This document shows positions 18,287 to 25,726 of a DNA stretch of 64,000 bases, one piece after another (positions within the stretch are counted from its first letter, which is position 1; the number at the start of each line of letters is the position of its first letter). This DNA comes from an uncultured Nioella sp. Its GTDB lineage: Bacteria; Pseudomonadota; Alphaproteobacteria; Rhodobacterales; Rhodobacteraceae. Below the pieces are notes generated by a model. The model was not told the origin of the DNA and did no database searches. It saw only the letters and a list, made by a program, of their open reading frames with translations. Location: positions 1,612,001 through 1,676,000 of the forward strand of contig CANMJH010000001.1 of assembly GCA_947498125.1 (NCBI GenBank), given 5' to 3'. A program made the translations under genes and the position numbers.

Positions 18287-19252
18287 ATGACTTTTGATCT
18301 GGTTCTTCAGCTTCTTGACAGCTCTGTACGTCTTTCAACGCCGCTACTTTTGGCCTGCCTTGCGGGCCTATATTCGGAGCGCGCAGGGATTTTTGACATC
18401 GGTCTTGAAGGCAAAATGCTTATCGCCGCCTTCTTTTCCGCCTCTGCCGCCTATGCAACCGGCAATGTCTGGCTCGGCCTTTTGGCAGGTATCGCGTCCT
18501 CAATGGTCTTTGCGGCCCTTCACGGCGTTGCCTCAATCACGTTTCGCGGCAATCAGCTTATCTCAGGGGTTGCGATCAATTTCTTAGCATCGGGCATGAC
18601 GGTGGTAATTAGCCAAAGCTGGTTTTCGTTGGGCGGACGCACGCCGCAACTTGAAGGGTCGGGCCGCTTTCAGGATTTAACGCTGCCATTCGCCGAAACC
18701 CTGTCTGGAGTTCCGATTTTTGGCCCAATCTATGCCGAGCTGATCTCGGGCCATTCCATCATTGTTTATATCGCGGTTCTGATGGTGCCTTTGACGTGGT
18801 GGGTACTTTATCGAACACGTTTTGGCCTTCGCCTGCGTGCGGTGGGGGAAAACCCGGGCGCGGTTGATACGGCAGGTATTTCGGTTATTCGGATGCGGTT
18901 TATCGCTGTTCTGATTTGTGGCGCGCTTTGCGGTATTGCCGGTGCTTACCTTGCCACCAGCCTGTCCGCGGGTTTTATCCGAGAAATGAGCGCCGGACGC
19001 GGGTTCATTGCCCTCGCGGCGCTTATCTTTGCCAAGTGGCGCCCGCTTTATGCCCTGATGTCCTGCTTCCTATTCGGCTTTCTGGACGCGGCTGGCAGTA
19101 TCTTTCAGAACATTGAAGTCGCCGGAATAGAGGTGCCAGTGCAATTCATGCAAGCCCTACCTTACATCCTGACGGTGGTGATTCTTGCGGGGTTTGTTGG
19201 CAAGGCCATCCCGCCCCGCGCTGGCGGCGAACCTTATGTGAAAGAGCGATAA
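18287..19252 (+). CDS. nucleoside-type ABC transporter permease 2
   Basis: A 321-residue BPD_transp_2 permease, partner of the preceding one. It has LYSERAGIFDIGLEGKMLIAAFFSA (about 27-51), FRGNQLISGVAINFLASG and GLRLRAVGENPGAVDTAGI (about 183-201, EAA-like loop). The start has a GGGG-type SD overlapping the end of the upstream gene, 3 bp away. Last gene of the importer operon. Confidence 0.93.
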   Translation: MTFDLVLQLLDSSVRLSTPLLLACLAGLYSERAGIFDIGLEGKMLIAAFFSASAAYATGNVWLGLLAGIASSMVFAALHGVASITFRGNQLISGVAINFLASGMTVVISQSWFSLGGRTPQLEGSGRFQDLTLPFAETLSGVPIFGPIYAELISGHSIIVYIAVLMVPLTWWVLYRTRFGLRLRAVGENPGAVDTAGISVIRMRFIAVLICGALCGIAGAYLATSLSAGFIREMSAGRGFIALAALIFAKWRPLYALMSCFLFGFLDAAGSIFQNIEVAGIEVPVQFMQALPYILTVVILAGFVGKAIPPRAGGEPYVKER

Positions 19253-19317
19253 TCGGTCGAATTCCAAGACCGCGCTCAACCTGCAAGAAACAGTTTTTCG
19301 CGTTTGCAGCAAATTCT

Positions 19318-19350
19318 CCCTTACCTGTTCCGATCTGTCGCAGGTAAGGG
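19318..19350. promoter_or_regulatory. perfect 10-bp inverted repeat upstream of the TSUP gene
   Basis: CCCTTACCTG (19318-19327) and CAGGTAAGGG (19341-19350), 13-base spacer, lie in the 164-bp gap between the ABC operon and the TSUP gene. There is no T run after the right arm, so an operator is at least as likely as a terminator. A possible promoter, CTGACT (19353-19358) N16 GATAAC (19375-19380), lies just downstream and reads towards the TSUP gene. Confidence 0.5.
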
Positions 19351-19416
19351 GGCTGACTTTTATAGAATAAGGCAGATAACTGACGGCGAAATCCCTATTC
19401 GGAGAACCCACCCAAA

Positions 19417-20340
19417 ATGCAAATCTACTTGCCCATTGCAGAGGTCAGCGTAAACGCGTTTCTCTTGCTGGGGCTTGGCGGGCTTGTGGGTATCTTGTCG
19501 GGAATGTTCGGCGTCGGTGGCGGGTTTCTTATGACGCCGCTGTTGTTTTTTATTGGTATCCCGCCCGCTGTCGCTGTTGCCACCGAGGCAAATCAGATTG
19601 TTGCATCTTCTTTCTCCGGCGTGCTTGCGCATCTCAGGCGCAAAACGGTCGATCTAAAGATGGGCCTTGTACTGCTTATCGGCGGCCTGATTGGCGCGGC
19701 TTTAGGTGTGCAGATCTTCAACATCCTGAAATCGCAAGGTCAGGTCGATCTGTTGGTTCGGCTTTGCTATGTTGTCTTCCTTGGCATCATCGGCGCTTTG
19801 ATGTTTGTCGAAAGTCTGAATGCGATACGCCGCGCGCGCAAAGCAGGTCCCGTGACCGTGCCAAAGCGCAAACATCGCGGCTGGATTCATGCGCTGCCTT
19901 TCAAAATCCGGTTTCGGACATCGGGCCTGTATCTTTCGGTCATCCCGCCCCTGCTTGTGGGTCTTTTCGTAGGTATCTTGTCGGCGATTATGGGTGTCGG
20001 CGGCGGGTTTATCATGGTTCCGGCGATGATCTATCTGCTGGGCATGCCCACCAAAGTTGTTGTCGGCACCTCGCTGTTCCAGATTATCTTTGTCACTGGA
20101 TTTGCTACGCTTTTGCATGCCACGACGAACTATACCGTGGATATGGTTATGGCTGTGTTGCTGCTGGTCGGCGGTGTCATTGGCGCCCAGATTGGCGCGC
20201 GGATCGGCGTGTATTTGAAGGCCGAACAGTTGCGAATTTTGCTGGCTTTGATGGTGTTGCTTGTGTGCGGAAAGCTTGGGTTTGATTTGGTTGTACAACC
20301 GGCCGAGCTGTTCTCTCTGGGAACGGAGGGCGGACATTGA
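19417..20340 (+). CDS. TSUP family (TauE/SafE) anion exporter
   Basis: A 307-residue inner-membrane protein with the internal duplication of TauE/SafE proteins: GILSGMFGVGGGFLMTPLLFF (about 24-44) and GILSAIMGVGGGFIMVPAMIY (about 186-206), each followed by a T/S-rich motif (ATEANQIVASSFSG; GTSLFQIIF). Known members move sulfite, sulfoacetate or other sulfur anions. It is coupled to the next gene by a TGA/TTG overlap. This pairing with a TIGR02186-type protein recurs in alphaproteobacteria. Confidence 0.9.
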   Translation: MQIYLPIAEVSVNAFLLLGLGGLVGILSGMFGVGGGFLMTPLLFFIGIPPAVAVATEANQIVASSFSGVLAHLRRKTVDLKMGLVLLIGGLIGAALGVQIFNILKSQGQVDLLVRLCYVVFLGIIGALMFVESLNAIRRARKAGPVTVPKRKHRGWIHALPFKIRFRTSGLYLSVIPPLLVGLFVGILSAIMGVGGGFIMVPAMIYLLGMPTKVVVGTSLFQIIFVTGFATLLHATTNYTVDMVMAVLLLVGGVIGAQIGARIGVYLKAEQLRILLALMVLLVCGKLGFDLVVQPAELFSLGTEGGH

Positions 20341-21098
20341 AACATCTAGCGCTCGCCGTTTTGTTGATCCTTGCACCGCTTGCGGCGCAGTCCCAAGACG
20401 AAGATATTTTTGCAGGCCTCAGCCAGAACCAAGTTGCGATTACGGCCAATTTCAATGGCTCAGAAATTCTGATCTTTGGCGCTGTTGGCCGCGATGCCCC
20501 CGCCCCCGCTGAAAGCGAGCTGAATGTCATCGTAACGGTTGAGGGTCCGGACCGCCCGGTATCTGTGCGCCGTATGGATCGACGTTATGGCATCTGGATG
20601 AATGTCGATTCCGTTGAATTTGATTCAGCGCCGACATTCTACGCCGTGGCCACAACGGGCCCGATATCCGAAATTCTCAACGCTGAGGATGACGCCGAAC
20701 ACGCAATCTCCATTCGCAATGCGATCACATTACATGGATCAGAAACGGCCGAGTCCGACGAGTTCACCGAGGCGATCATCCGCATTCGTGAAGGCGATCA
20801 GCTTTATCAGTTGCACGAAGGCACGGTCGATTTGCAGGGCGACACGCTTTTCAACACATCGATCCAGCTGCCCTCAAATCTGGTCGAAGGTGACTATCAG
20901 ACTCGGATCTTCCTGACCCGAGACGGCGCAGTTGTGTCCGAGTTTCAAACTGAGATTGCAGTCGCCAAGGTCGGGCTTGAACGTCTGATCTACAACCTCG
21001 CCCATGAGCGTCCATTGATCTACGGCATCCTGTCATTGGTCATCGCCATCGCAGCTGGTTGGTCGGCCTCGGCGGTCTTTACCTATATCCGCCGCTAA
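20337..21098 (+). CDS. TIGR02186-type membrane-anchored periplasmic protein
   Basis: A 253-residue protein: signal peptide (about 1-20, APLAAQSQ), a beta-rich exported domain (VAITANFNGSEILIFGAVGRD about 33-53; MDRRYGIWMNVDSVEFDSAPTFYAVAT about 79-105), and a C-terminal transmembrane helix (about 228-250, LIYGILSLVIAIAAGWSASAVF). The start is TTG, overlapping the TSUP stop (TTGA), with GGAGG upstream. Its function is unknown; the constant neighbourhood with TSUP suggests it assists that exporter. Its stop shares bases with the convergent helicase gene (CTAA). Confidence 0.82.
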   Translation: MKHLALAVLLILAPLAAQSQDEDIFAGLSQNQVAITANFNGSEILIFGAVGRDAPAPAESELNVIVTVEGPDRPVSVRRMDRRYGIWMNVDSVEFDSAPTFYAVATTGPISEILNAEDDAEHAISIRNAITLHGSETAESDEFTEAIIRIREGDQLYQLHEGTVDLQGDTLFNTSIQLPSNLVEGDYQTRIFLTRDGAVVSEFQTEIAVAKVGLERLIYNLAHERPLIYGILSLVIAIAAGWSASAVFTYIRR

Positions 21099-22633
21099 AG
21101 CAGCGTTCCATCATCTTCAGCCGTTAGGGTCAGCGGGGTCACTGGAACCTCAAGGTCACTAATGCCCAACATCTCTTTAGGTTTCGACAGGCGATAGCGT
21201 GTGATCCACAAAAGACGTTCTTCGGCCCGCGTGATCGCCACATAAGTCAGACGTTTCCACAGAGCTTGCCCCGCCTCAATCCGTCCCGCGCGCGACGCGG
21301 AATAGATATCAGGTGCAAAGACCTGCACGTCGCGCCATTGCGAGCCTTGCGCCTTGTGGATCGTCACCGCAGCCCCATGCAAAAAAGCCGCGCCCATACG
21401 CGCTGCGTAGGGAATAAATGGCTCTTCTTCATCTGGTTTTTCTATTTTGACAATCGACGCCGCCGAGAGTTGCGGGCTTTCAGCGCCGACCACATGCAGC
21501 CGCGAAAACCCCGGCTTGCGCCCGGGGCCTAGATAAACCACCTGCGCCCCCTTGATCAGGCCGCGCGCCTCAAGATCGATGCGTTTTTTGCGGTGTTTCA
21601 CGGGCAGTTCAATGCCGTCGCAGATCAGCGGCTCACCCGGCAACAGCGCATCTTCCGGGGCGCCATGCGCCAAACGAAAGGCGCGGATCAGCCGGATACG
21701 AGTAGCGTTGCGCCAGACAAGAACCGGGCTGCGGGTCATCAAATCGCTATCGACACGTTCGGCAACGACGACGCGTTCATCACGGCGGCCGGCCTCTTCG
21801 ATCATCCGTTCAAACTGGTCGAACCCAAGCTCAGGATCCCCAAGCGCATGGGCCAGATCAAGGATCGGGTTATCTGCATCTTGCCGGTGAATACGCCCAA
21901 GCGTCAGCTTTTTCGGGGCGCTGAGCTTGTCAAAAACCATCTCGCCCGATTGGCCCACAGGTGCCAACTGCGCCGGATCGCCAAAAAGAACCAGTGTCGG
22001 GAAAATCTCCCGCAAGTCGTTGAATTGCTTTTCGTCCAACATCGAGCTTTCGTCGACAAGGCCGATATCCAGCCCATCCTCGCGCCGTTTCCAGCCGGTA
22101 ATGAAGTCAGACCCCCTAAGACCGGCCGCCGCCAATGCAGCCGGCACCGATTTATGAGCGTCATAGACAAGTTTGGCGCGATCCAGCGCCTGATCGGTCA
22201 GCGCCTCAATCTCGGGCCGCTCGCCCTGCCCGGCCAGCCATTCGGCGACCTTTTCATATTCGGGGTCATATACGGGCGTGTAAAGAATGCGGTGGATGGT
22301 CGTGGCAGGCACACCGCGGTTTCTAAGAACCGATGCGGCCTTGTTGGTGGGCGCAAGGATCGCAAGGGTGCGCCGGTCTTTGCGTTGGCGACCTTCCCAA
22401 TCGCCCGAGACGATTTCAACGCCTGTCTCTTCAAGGGCTTTGACCATTTCGGCAAGCAGCATCGTCTTACCAGACCCCGCCTTGCCCATAACGGCCATGA
22501 CTTGCGCTTTTCCTTCGGCAGCGGGCACCAGCATTTCGGCCTCGATATCGACGCCCATGCTGCGCATGGCTTCGGACAAAGTGTCAAAAGCAGCGGCCTG
22601 ATCTTCGGAAAACGTTATTGAGTTATCTGCCAT
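21095..22633 (-). CDS. RecD-like superfamily 1 ATP-dependent DNA helicase
   Basis: A 512-residue SF1 helicase. Walker A is GKAGSGKT (about 50-57), followed by LAILAPTNKAASVLR (motif Ia), GLVDESSMLDE (motif II), VLFGDPAQLAPVG (motif III), and the C-terminal UvrD_C_2 motif VTIHKAQGSQWRDVQVFA with YVAITRAEERL (motif VI). It lacks a nuclease domain and RecB/RecC partners here, so it is a stand-alone RecD2/AAA_30-type enzyme. The precise DNA-repair role is unknown. It converges on the TIGR02186 gene. Confidence 0.88.
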   Translation of the reverse strand: MADNSITFSEDQAAAFDTLSEAMRSMGVDIEAEMLVPAAEGKAQVMAVMGKAGSGKTMLLAEMVKALEETGVEIVSGDWEGRQRKDRRTLAILAPTNKAASVLRNRGVPATTIHRILYTPVYDPEYEKVAEWLAGQGERPEIEALTDQALDRAKLVYDAHKSVPAALAAAGLRGSDFITGWKRREDGLDIGLVDESSMLDEKQFNDLREIFPTLVLFGDPAQLAPVGQSGEMVFDKLSAPKKLTLGRIHRQDADNPILDLAHALGDPELGFDQFERMIEEAGRRDERVVVAERVDSDLMTRSPVLVWRNATRIRLIRAFRLAHGAPEDALLPGEPLICDGIELPVKHRKKRIDLEARGLIKGAQVVYLGPGRKPGFSRLHVVGAESPQLSAASIVKIEKPDEEEPFIPYAARMGAAFLHGAAVTIHKAQGSQWRDVQVFAPDIYSASRAGRIEAGQALWKRLTYVAITRAEERLLWITRYRLSKPKEMLGISDLEVPVTPLTLTAEDDGTLL

Positions 22634-22707
22634 GCAGGCACCCTATTCCGGCCCCTAGGCAAGTGCCATCTGAAAGGACACGGAATTGGCAAAAACGGTC
22701 CTGCGGC

Positions 22708-23607
22708 TTAACGCTGATCAGGATCGGTTTTCAAAGACAAGGTGCGTTCGCGAAGCCATGCCATAAACGCGCGCGGGTTCTGGATTGGCTCGGCCCATTG
22801 GTCGGGCGTAATCGGGTGGCCGATAATAGGCGCTTGCGGCTTATCAAAGCTTTTTACCACTTCGTGGATCAATAGCCCCTGACGGAGCATCGCCGACACT
22901 GAATTAGCAATCTGGTACGCGCGCGAATTGGTGCCTTGGAAATAGAGCGGCACAATGGTCGCACCGGATTTGCGGATCATCTTGGCGGTAAAGACATTCC
23001 ATTCGGCCTCGATCACCGGACCAAAGGCGCTGTCGGATGTTGCAACAACGCCCGATGGGAAAAGCGCAATAAGACCGTTATCGGCCAAATGCGCCATCGC
23101 TTCGGCCCGCATGCGGATCATTTCGCGCTGCGCATCTTCTTGGTGCGGAAATGGTACCGGGATCATATAGCTCGCCGCGGCTTCGTCGATTCCGGTCAAC
23201 AATGAGCGCGTCAGAATCCGGTAGTCATCGCGGCGGCGGCCAATCAAATCGGCCAAGATCATCCCATCGACCAGCCCGTGGGGATGGTTCGCAACCAGAA
23301 CAACGGGGCCTTTTGATGGAATACGGTCAAGCTGTTCTTCAGGGGTTTGCAGGTCGATGCCCATTACCCGCATCGTGGCGGGCCAAAAGGCCTGCCCTTC
23401 GGGCGCGCCTTCGCGTTCGAACTGACGAACCCGGCGCACAATAGTCAGCTTGCCGGTCATCCATTCCATCGCCTTGATGAAATTCCGCGCGATCGGATTT
23501 GAAAACGTATCGGAATAGGTCAGGCTGGCGCGGTCATAGACCACCTCCTGCCGGCGCTCTGCGGGCCGGGCCTGTGTCCGTCGATTTGGCGTCGTTATAT
23601 CGCTCAC
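22708..23607 (-). CDS. lysophospholipid acyltransferase family protein (PlsC/hemolysin-like)
   Basis: A 299-residue acyltransferase. Motif I reads VLVANHPHGLVDGMILADLI: the His-Asp pair is spaced H-x5-D, as in the hemolysin/OlsA-like subgroup rather than the H-x4-D of PlsC. IALFPSGVVAT is the glycine/proline motif III (the usual E replaced by S-G), and TIVPLYFQGTNS is motif IV. It probably acylates a lysophospholipid or ornithine-type lipid precursor; the substrate is not readable. It lies downstream of ptsH on the same strand but in the opposite order to an obvious pathway. Confidence 0.82.
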   Translation of the reverse strand: MSDITTPNRRTQARPAERRQEVVYDRASLTYSDTFSNPIARNFIKAMEWMTGKLTIVRRVRQFEREGAPEGQAFWPATMRVMGIDLQTPEEQLDRIPSKGPVVLVANHPHGLVDGMILADLIGRRRDDYRILTRSLLTGIDEAAASYMIPVPFPHQEDAQREMIRMRAEAMAHLADNGLIALFPSGVVATSDSAFGPVIEAEWNVFTAKMIRKSGATIVPLYFQGTNSRAYQIANSVSAMLRQGLLIHEVVKSFDKPQAPIIGHPITPDQWAEPIQNPRAFMAWLRERTLSLKTDPDQR

Positions 23608-23620
23608 CGCGGTATTCCCT

Positions 23621-23646
23621 TAAAAGCGGTCCCTGGGCATTGCCCG
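23621..23646 (-). terminator. putative terminator after ptsH
   Basis: On the minus strand, directly after the HPr stop, GCGG (23646-23643) pairs with CCGC (23629-23626), with an inner GGGC-aat-GCCC hairpin, followed by TTTT (23625-23622). The outer stem is short, so it is a moderate candidate. Confidence 0.4.
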
Positions 23647-23925
23647 CTACATACCTTCGCCGAACTTATCGGCAACCAGCACTGCAAGCGCTTCGGCCAA
23701 TTCGGCTGATTGTCGCCCACTGGTTTCGACTTCAATAGTGGTTCCGATAGAGGCTGCCAACATCAAAAGCCCCATTATCGAGTCACCAGCGGCGCTCATT
23801 CCGTCTTTGTAGACAGTTGCAGACGCGTCATGATCTTCCACGACTTCAACAAATTTGGCCGAAGCACGGGCATGCAGACCCTTCACATTTTCGATCTTAA
23901 GCTCTTGCTTTACAAGCTCGCTCAT
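23647..23925 (-). CDS. HPr-type phosphocarrier protein
   Basis: A 92-residue HPr. The phosphoryl-accepting histidine is His18 (KGLHARAS) and the regulatory serine Ser49 lies in AGDSIMGLLMLAA. Both are intact, so it can accept phosphate from an EI and be phosphorylated by the HprK encoded two genes upstream. In alphaproteobacteria this PTS is regulatory rather than a sugar transporter. It overlaps the EIIA gene by ATGA. The EI (PtsP/PtsI) is not in the window. Confidence 0.94.
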   Translation of the reverse strand: MSELVKQELKIENVKGLHARASAKFVEVVEDHDASATVYKDGMSAAGDSIMGLLMLAASIGTTIEVETSGRQSAELAEALAVLVADKFGEGM

Positions 23926-24314
23926 TCCGGCACTCCGTCAAAGCTGTCTATATATCTACGCCCGGCCTCTGCAGCGCGGGCAACGGCCTCATCGACGGTC
24001 AGACTACGCGATTTGGCCAGCTTAACCAACATGGGCAAATTGACACCGGTCAGGATCTTCCGATTTGACGGACGGCAGGCGCGTAAAGACAGGTTAGATG
24101 GTGAACCGCCAAACATATCTGTCACAACAACCACACCCTTGCCTGTATCGACCATCTCGGCTGCGTCACAAATCTCGCGTTGACGGCGGCTGCGGTCATC
24201 TTCAGGCCCGATTGAGATCGACAGAACACCCGGATGGCGCCCAACCACATGTTCGAGCGCGTTCTGCAACTCACGCGCCAATCCGCCATGTGCAACAATA
24301 ACGATGCCGATCAA
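23922..24314 (-). CDS. EIIA component of the mannose/fructose PTS family (regulatory)
   Basis: A 130-residue EIIA-Man domain starting MIGIVIVAHGGLARELQNALEHVVG; His9 is the expected phosphorylation site. VVVVTDMFGGSPSNLSL (about 67-83) is the second family signature. No IIB, IIC or IID domains are nearby, which fits the truncated phosphorelay HprK-HPr-EIIA of alphaproteobacteria. It overlaps ptsH. Confidence 0.93.
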   Translation of the reverse strand: MIGIVIVAHGGLARELQNALEHVVGRHPGVLSISIGPEDDRSRRQREICDAAEMVDTGKGVVVVTDMFGGSPSNLSLRACRPSNRKILTGVNLPMLVKLAKSRSLTVDEAVARAAEAGRRYIDSFDGVPE

Positions 24315-24335
24315 TCCAGGCTACTCCGGGTCTAA

Positions 24336-24359
24336 AGACGCAGATACGAACCTGCGTCT
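24336..24359 (-). terminator. stem-loop between rapZ and the EIIA gene
   Basis: On the minus strand AGACGCAG pairs perfectly with CTGCGTCT across an 8-base loop, followed by TTAGA, in the 46-bp gap after the rapZ stop. It lacks a long T run and lies inside an otherwise continuous operon, so it more likely attenuates or delimits mRNA processing than fully terminates. Confidence 0.45.
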
Positions 24360-24360
24360 G

Positions 24361-25269
24361 TCATTTCTTGCGTTCCATTTCTCTGTGCCTCTTAGACACA
24401 TGCCATCCGGCTTCTGCAAGATGTGAGGCAAGCTTTTCGGCCATTGCGACCGAGCGGTGTTGCCCTCCGGTACACCCGAAGGCCACGGTCAGATGCGCTT
24501 TGCCCTCTTCGCGATACGCCGGAAGCAAAGTTTCCACCAAATCCGTTACTTTTTCGACAAAAGACGCAAAGCGTGGATCTTCTGCGATATGCGCTGCGAC
24601 TTTCTCATCGCGGCCGTTCAATTCACGCAAGGCAGCGTCCCAAAACGGGTTGCGCAGGAACCGACAGTCGAAAATCATATCCGCCCCGGTCGGCAGCCCG
24701 CGCTTGTAAGAAAAAGATTGGATCGAAAGGACGAGGTTCTGCCCTGTTGGGGCAAACCACCGCTGAACCTCGGCGCGTAAGTCGTGAACGTTTAGCTCAG
24801 TCGTGTCTATTAAGATACCGGCGCGAGCCCGGATTGGGGCCAGCAAATCAAGTTCGCGTTCAATTCCAATCAAGGGGCGGTCATCTGGCGATAACGGATG
24901 ACGCCGCCGGGTCTCTGAAAACCGGCGGACAAGGATGTCAGGCGCGCAATCGAGATAGACCAAAGACACCAGAAAGTTTGGGTCTTTCGCAAGCGTATCA
25001 ACCGCGTCGATCAACCTTTGAGCGCTATAGTCTCGGTTGCGTGGATCCGTGCCCAAGACCAGCGGACGCGCGGGCGGCGGCCCATCCAGAAGACGCGGCA
25101 GCAGGCTGAGCGGCAGATTATCAATTGCTTCGAACCCCAGATCTTCAAGTGCGCGAATTGCTGTCGACCGACCAGCGCCCGATGGGCCGCTGATGAAAAT
25201 CACCCGCGCGGCCTCTTCGGCGGCAAGCTGCTCGTCACTATGGAGGTTTTGATTATGCACGGCGTCCAT
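24361..25269 (-). CDS. rapZ: RapZ/YvcJ-family nucleotide-binding protein
   Basis: A 302-residue RapZ family P-loop protein. Walker A GPSGAGRS is at residues 28-35, GFEAIDNLPLSLLPRL follows (about 49-64), and the C-terminus carries the family block VAFGCTGGQHRSVAMAEKLA (about 264-283). In enterobacteria RapZ is an adaptor controlling GlmZ RNA decay; alphaproteobacteria lack GlmZ, so the role here is open. The start overlaps the hprK 3' end by 17 bp, indicating translational coupling. Confidence 0.95.
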   Translation of the reverse strand: MDAVHNQNLHSDEQLAAEEAARVIFISGPSGAGRSTAIRALEDLGFEAIDNLPLSLLPRLLDGPPPARPLVLGTDPRNRDYSAQRLIDAVDTLAKDPNFLVSLVYLDCAPDILVRRFSETRRRHPLSPDDRPLIGIERELDLLAPIRARAGILIDTTELNVHDLRAEVQRWFAPTGQNLVLSIQSFSYKRGLPTGADMIFDCRFLRNPFWDAALRELNGRDEKVAAHIAEDPRFASFVEKVTDLVETLLPAYREEGKAHLTVAFGCTGGQHRSVAMAEKLASHLAEAGWHVSKRHREMERKK

Positions 25270-25726
25270 GTTTTAGATATTGGCACAAAGCGGCCACCAG
25301 AAAAGGGTGATCTTTGCCCAACAACAGCGGCACAAGGCCGCCGGGGCTGCGCGTTTGGCGAAATCGCGGCAGCCGATCTGCTTCGGGGCGCGTTAAATCC
25401 ACGACGACACTTAACGGCGCTTCCTCCGCTGGCTCGGCATTCAAAAGACCAATTCCTCGCGCCTCGATAAGATGGGGGGCGGTGTCTGGGCGACGAAGGA
25501 CATTCATCTTTGTGACGATGATGCCATCATCAGAAACCAACTCGGCCCCCAGTGCCATAAACTGCAAGGCCAACGAGGACTTGCCTGCTGCGGATTGGCC
25601 TAAAAAGACGGCTCCCTTATCAGCAAAGCGGACCGCCGTGCCGCGACAGAAAAGCCCGCCGTTTCCGGCGGGCTGACTGTATTTTTCAAGCGTAAAAAGA
25701 TCCGCATCCTTCGCGGATTCTGTCAC
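25253..25726 (-). CDS. hprK: HPr kinase/phosphorylase, short alphaproteobacterial form
   Basis: A 157-residue protein containing only the catalytic C-terminal domain of HprK: P-loop GQSAAGKSS (about 43-51), then ELVSDDGI (about 62-69). The N-terminal domain of Firmicutes HprK is absent. This is the normal form in alphaproteobacteria, so it is not a truncation. It should phosphorylate Ser49 of the HPr encoded downstream. ATGA overlap with chvG and 17-bp overlap with rapZ place it in one operon with the two-component system. Confidence 0.94.
   Translation of the reverse strand: MTESAKDADLFTLEKYSQPAGNGGLFCRGTAVRFADKGAVFLGQSAAGKSSLALQFMALGAELVSDDGIIVTKMNVLRRPDTAPHLIEARGIGLLNAEPAEEAPLSVVVDLTRPEADRLPRFRQTRSPGGLVPLLLGKDHPFLVAALCQYLKHGRRA

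Noticed and set aside
21593-22621. 342-residue plus-strand ORF opposite the helicase
   Set aside because: Antisense shadow; the helicase has all SF1 motifs.
22708-23607. Acyltransferase motif H-x5-D as an inactivating change
   Set aside because: The NHPxGxxDG spacing is a known variant of hemolysin/OlsA-like acyltransferases.
25253-25726. HprK as a truncated gene
   Set aside because: The short catalytic-domain-only form is normal in alphaproteobacteria, with an intact P-loop.
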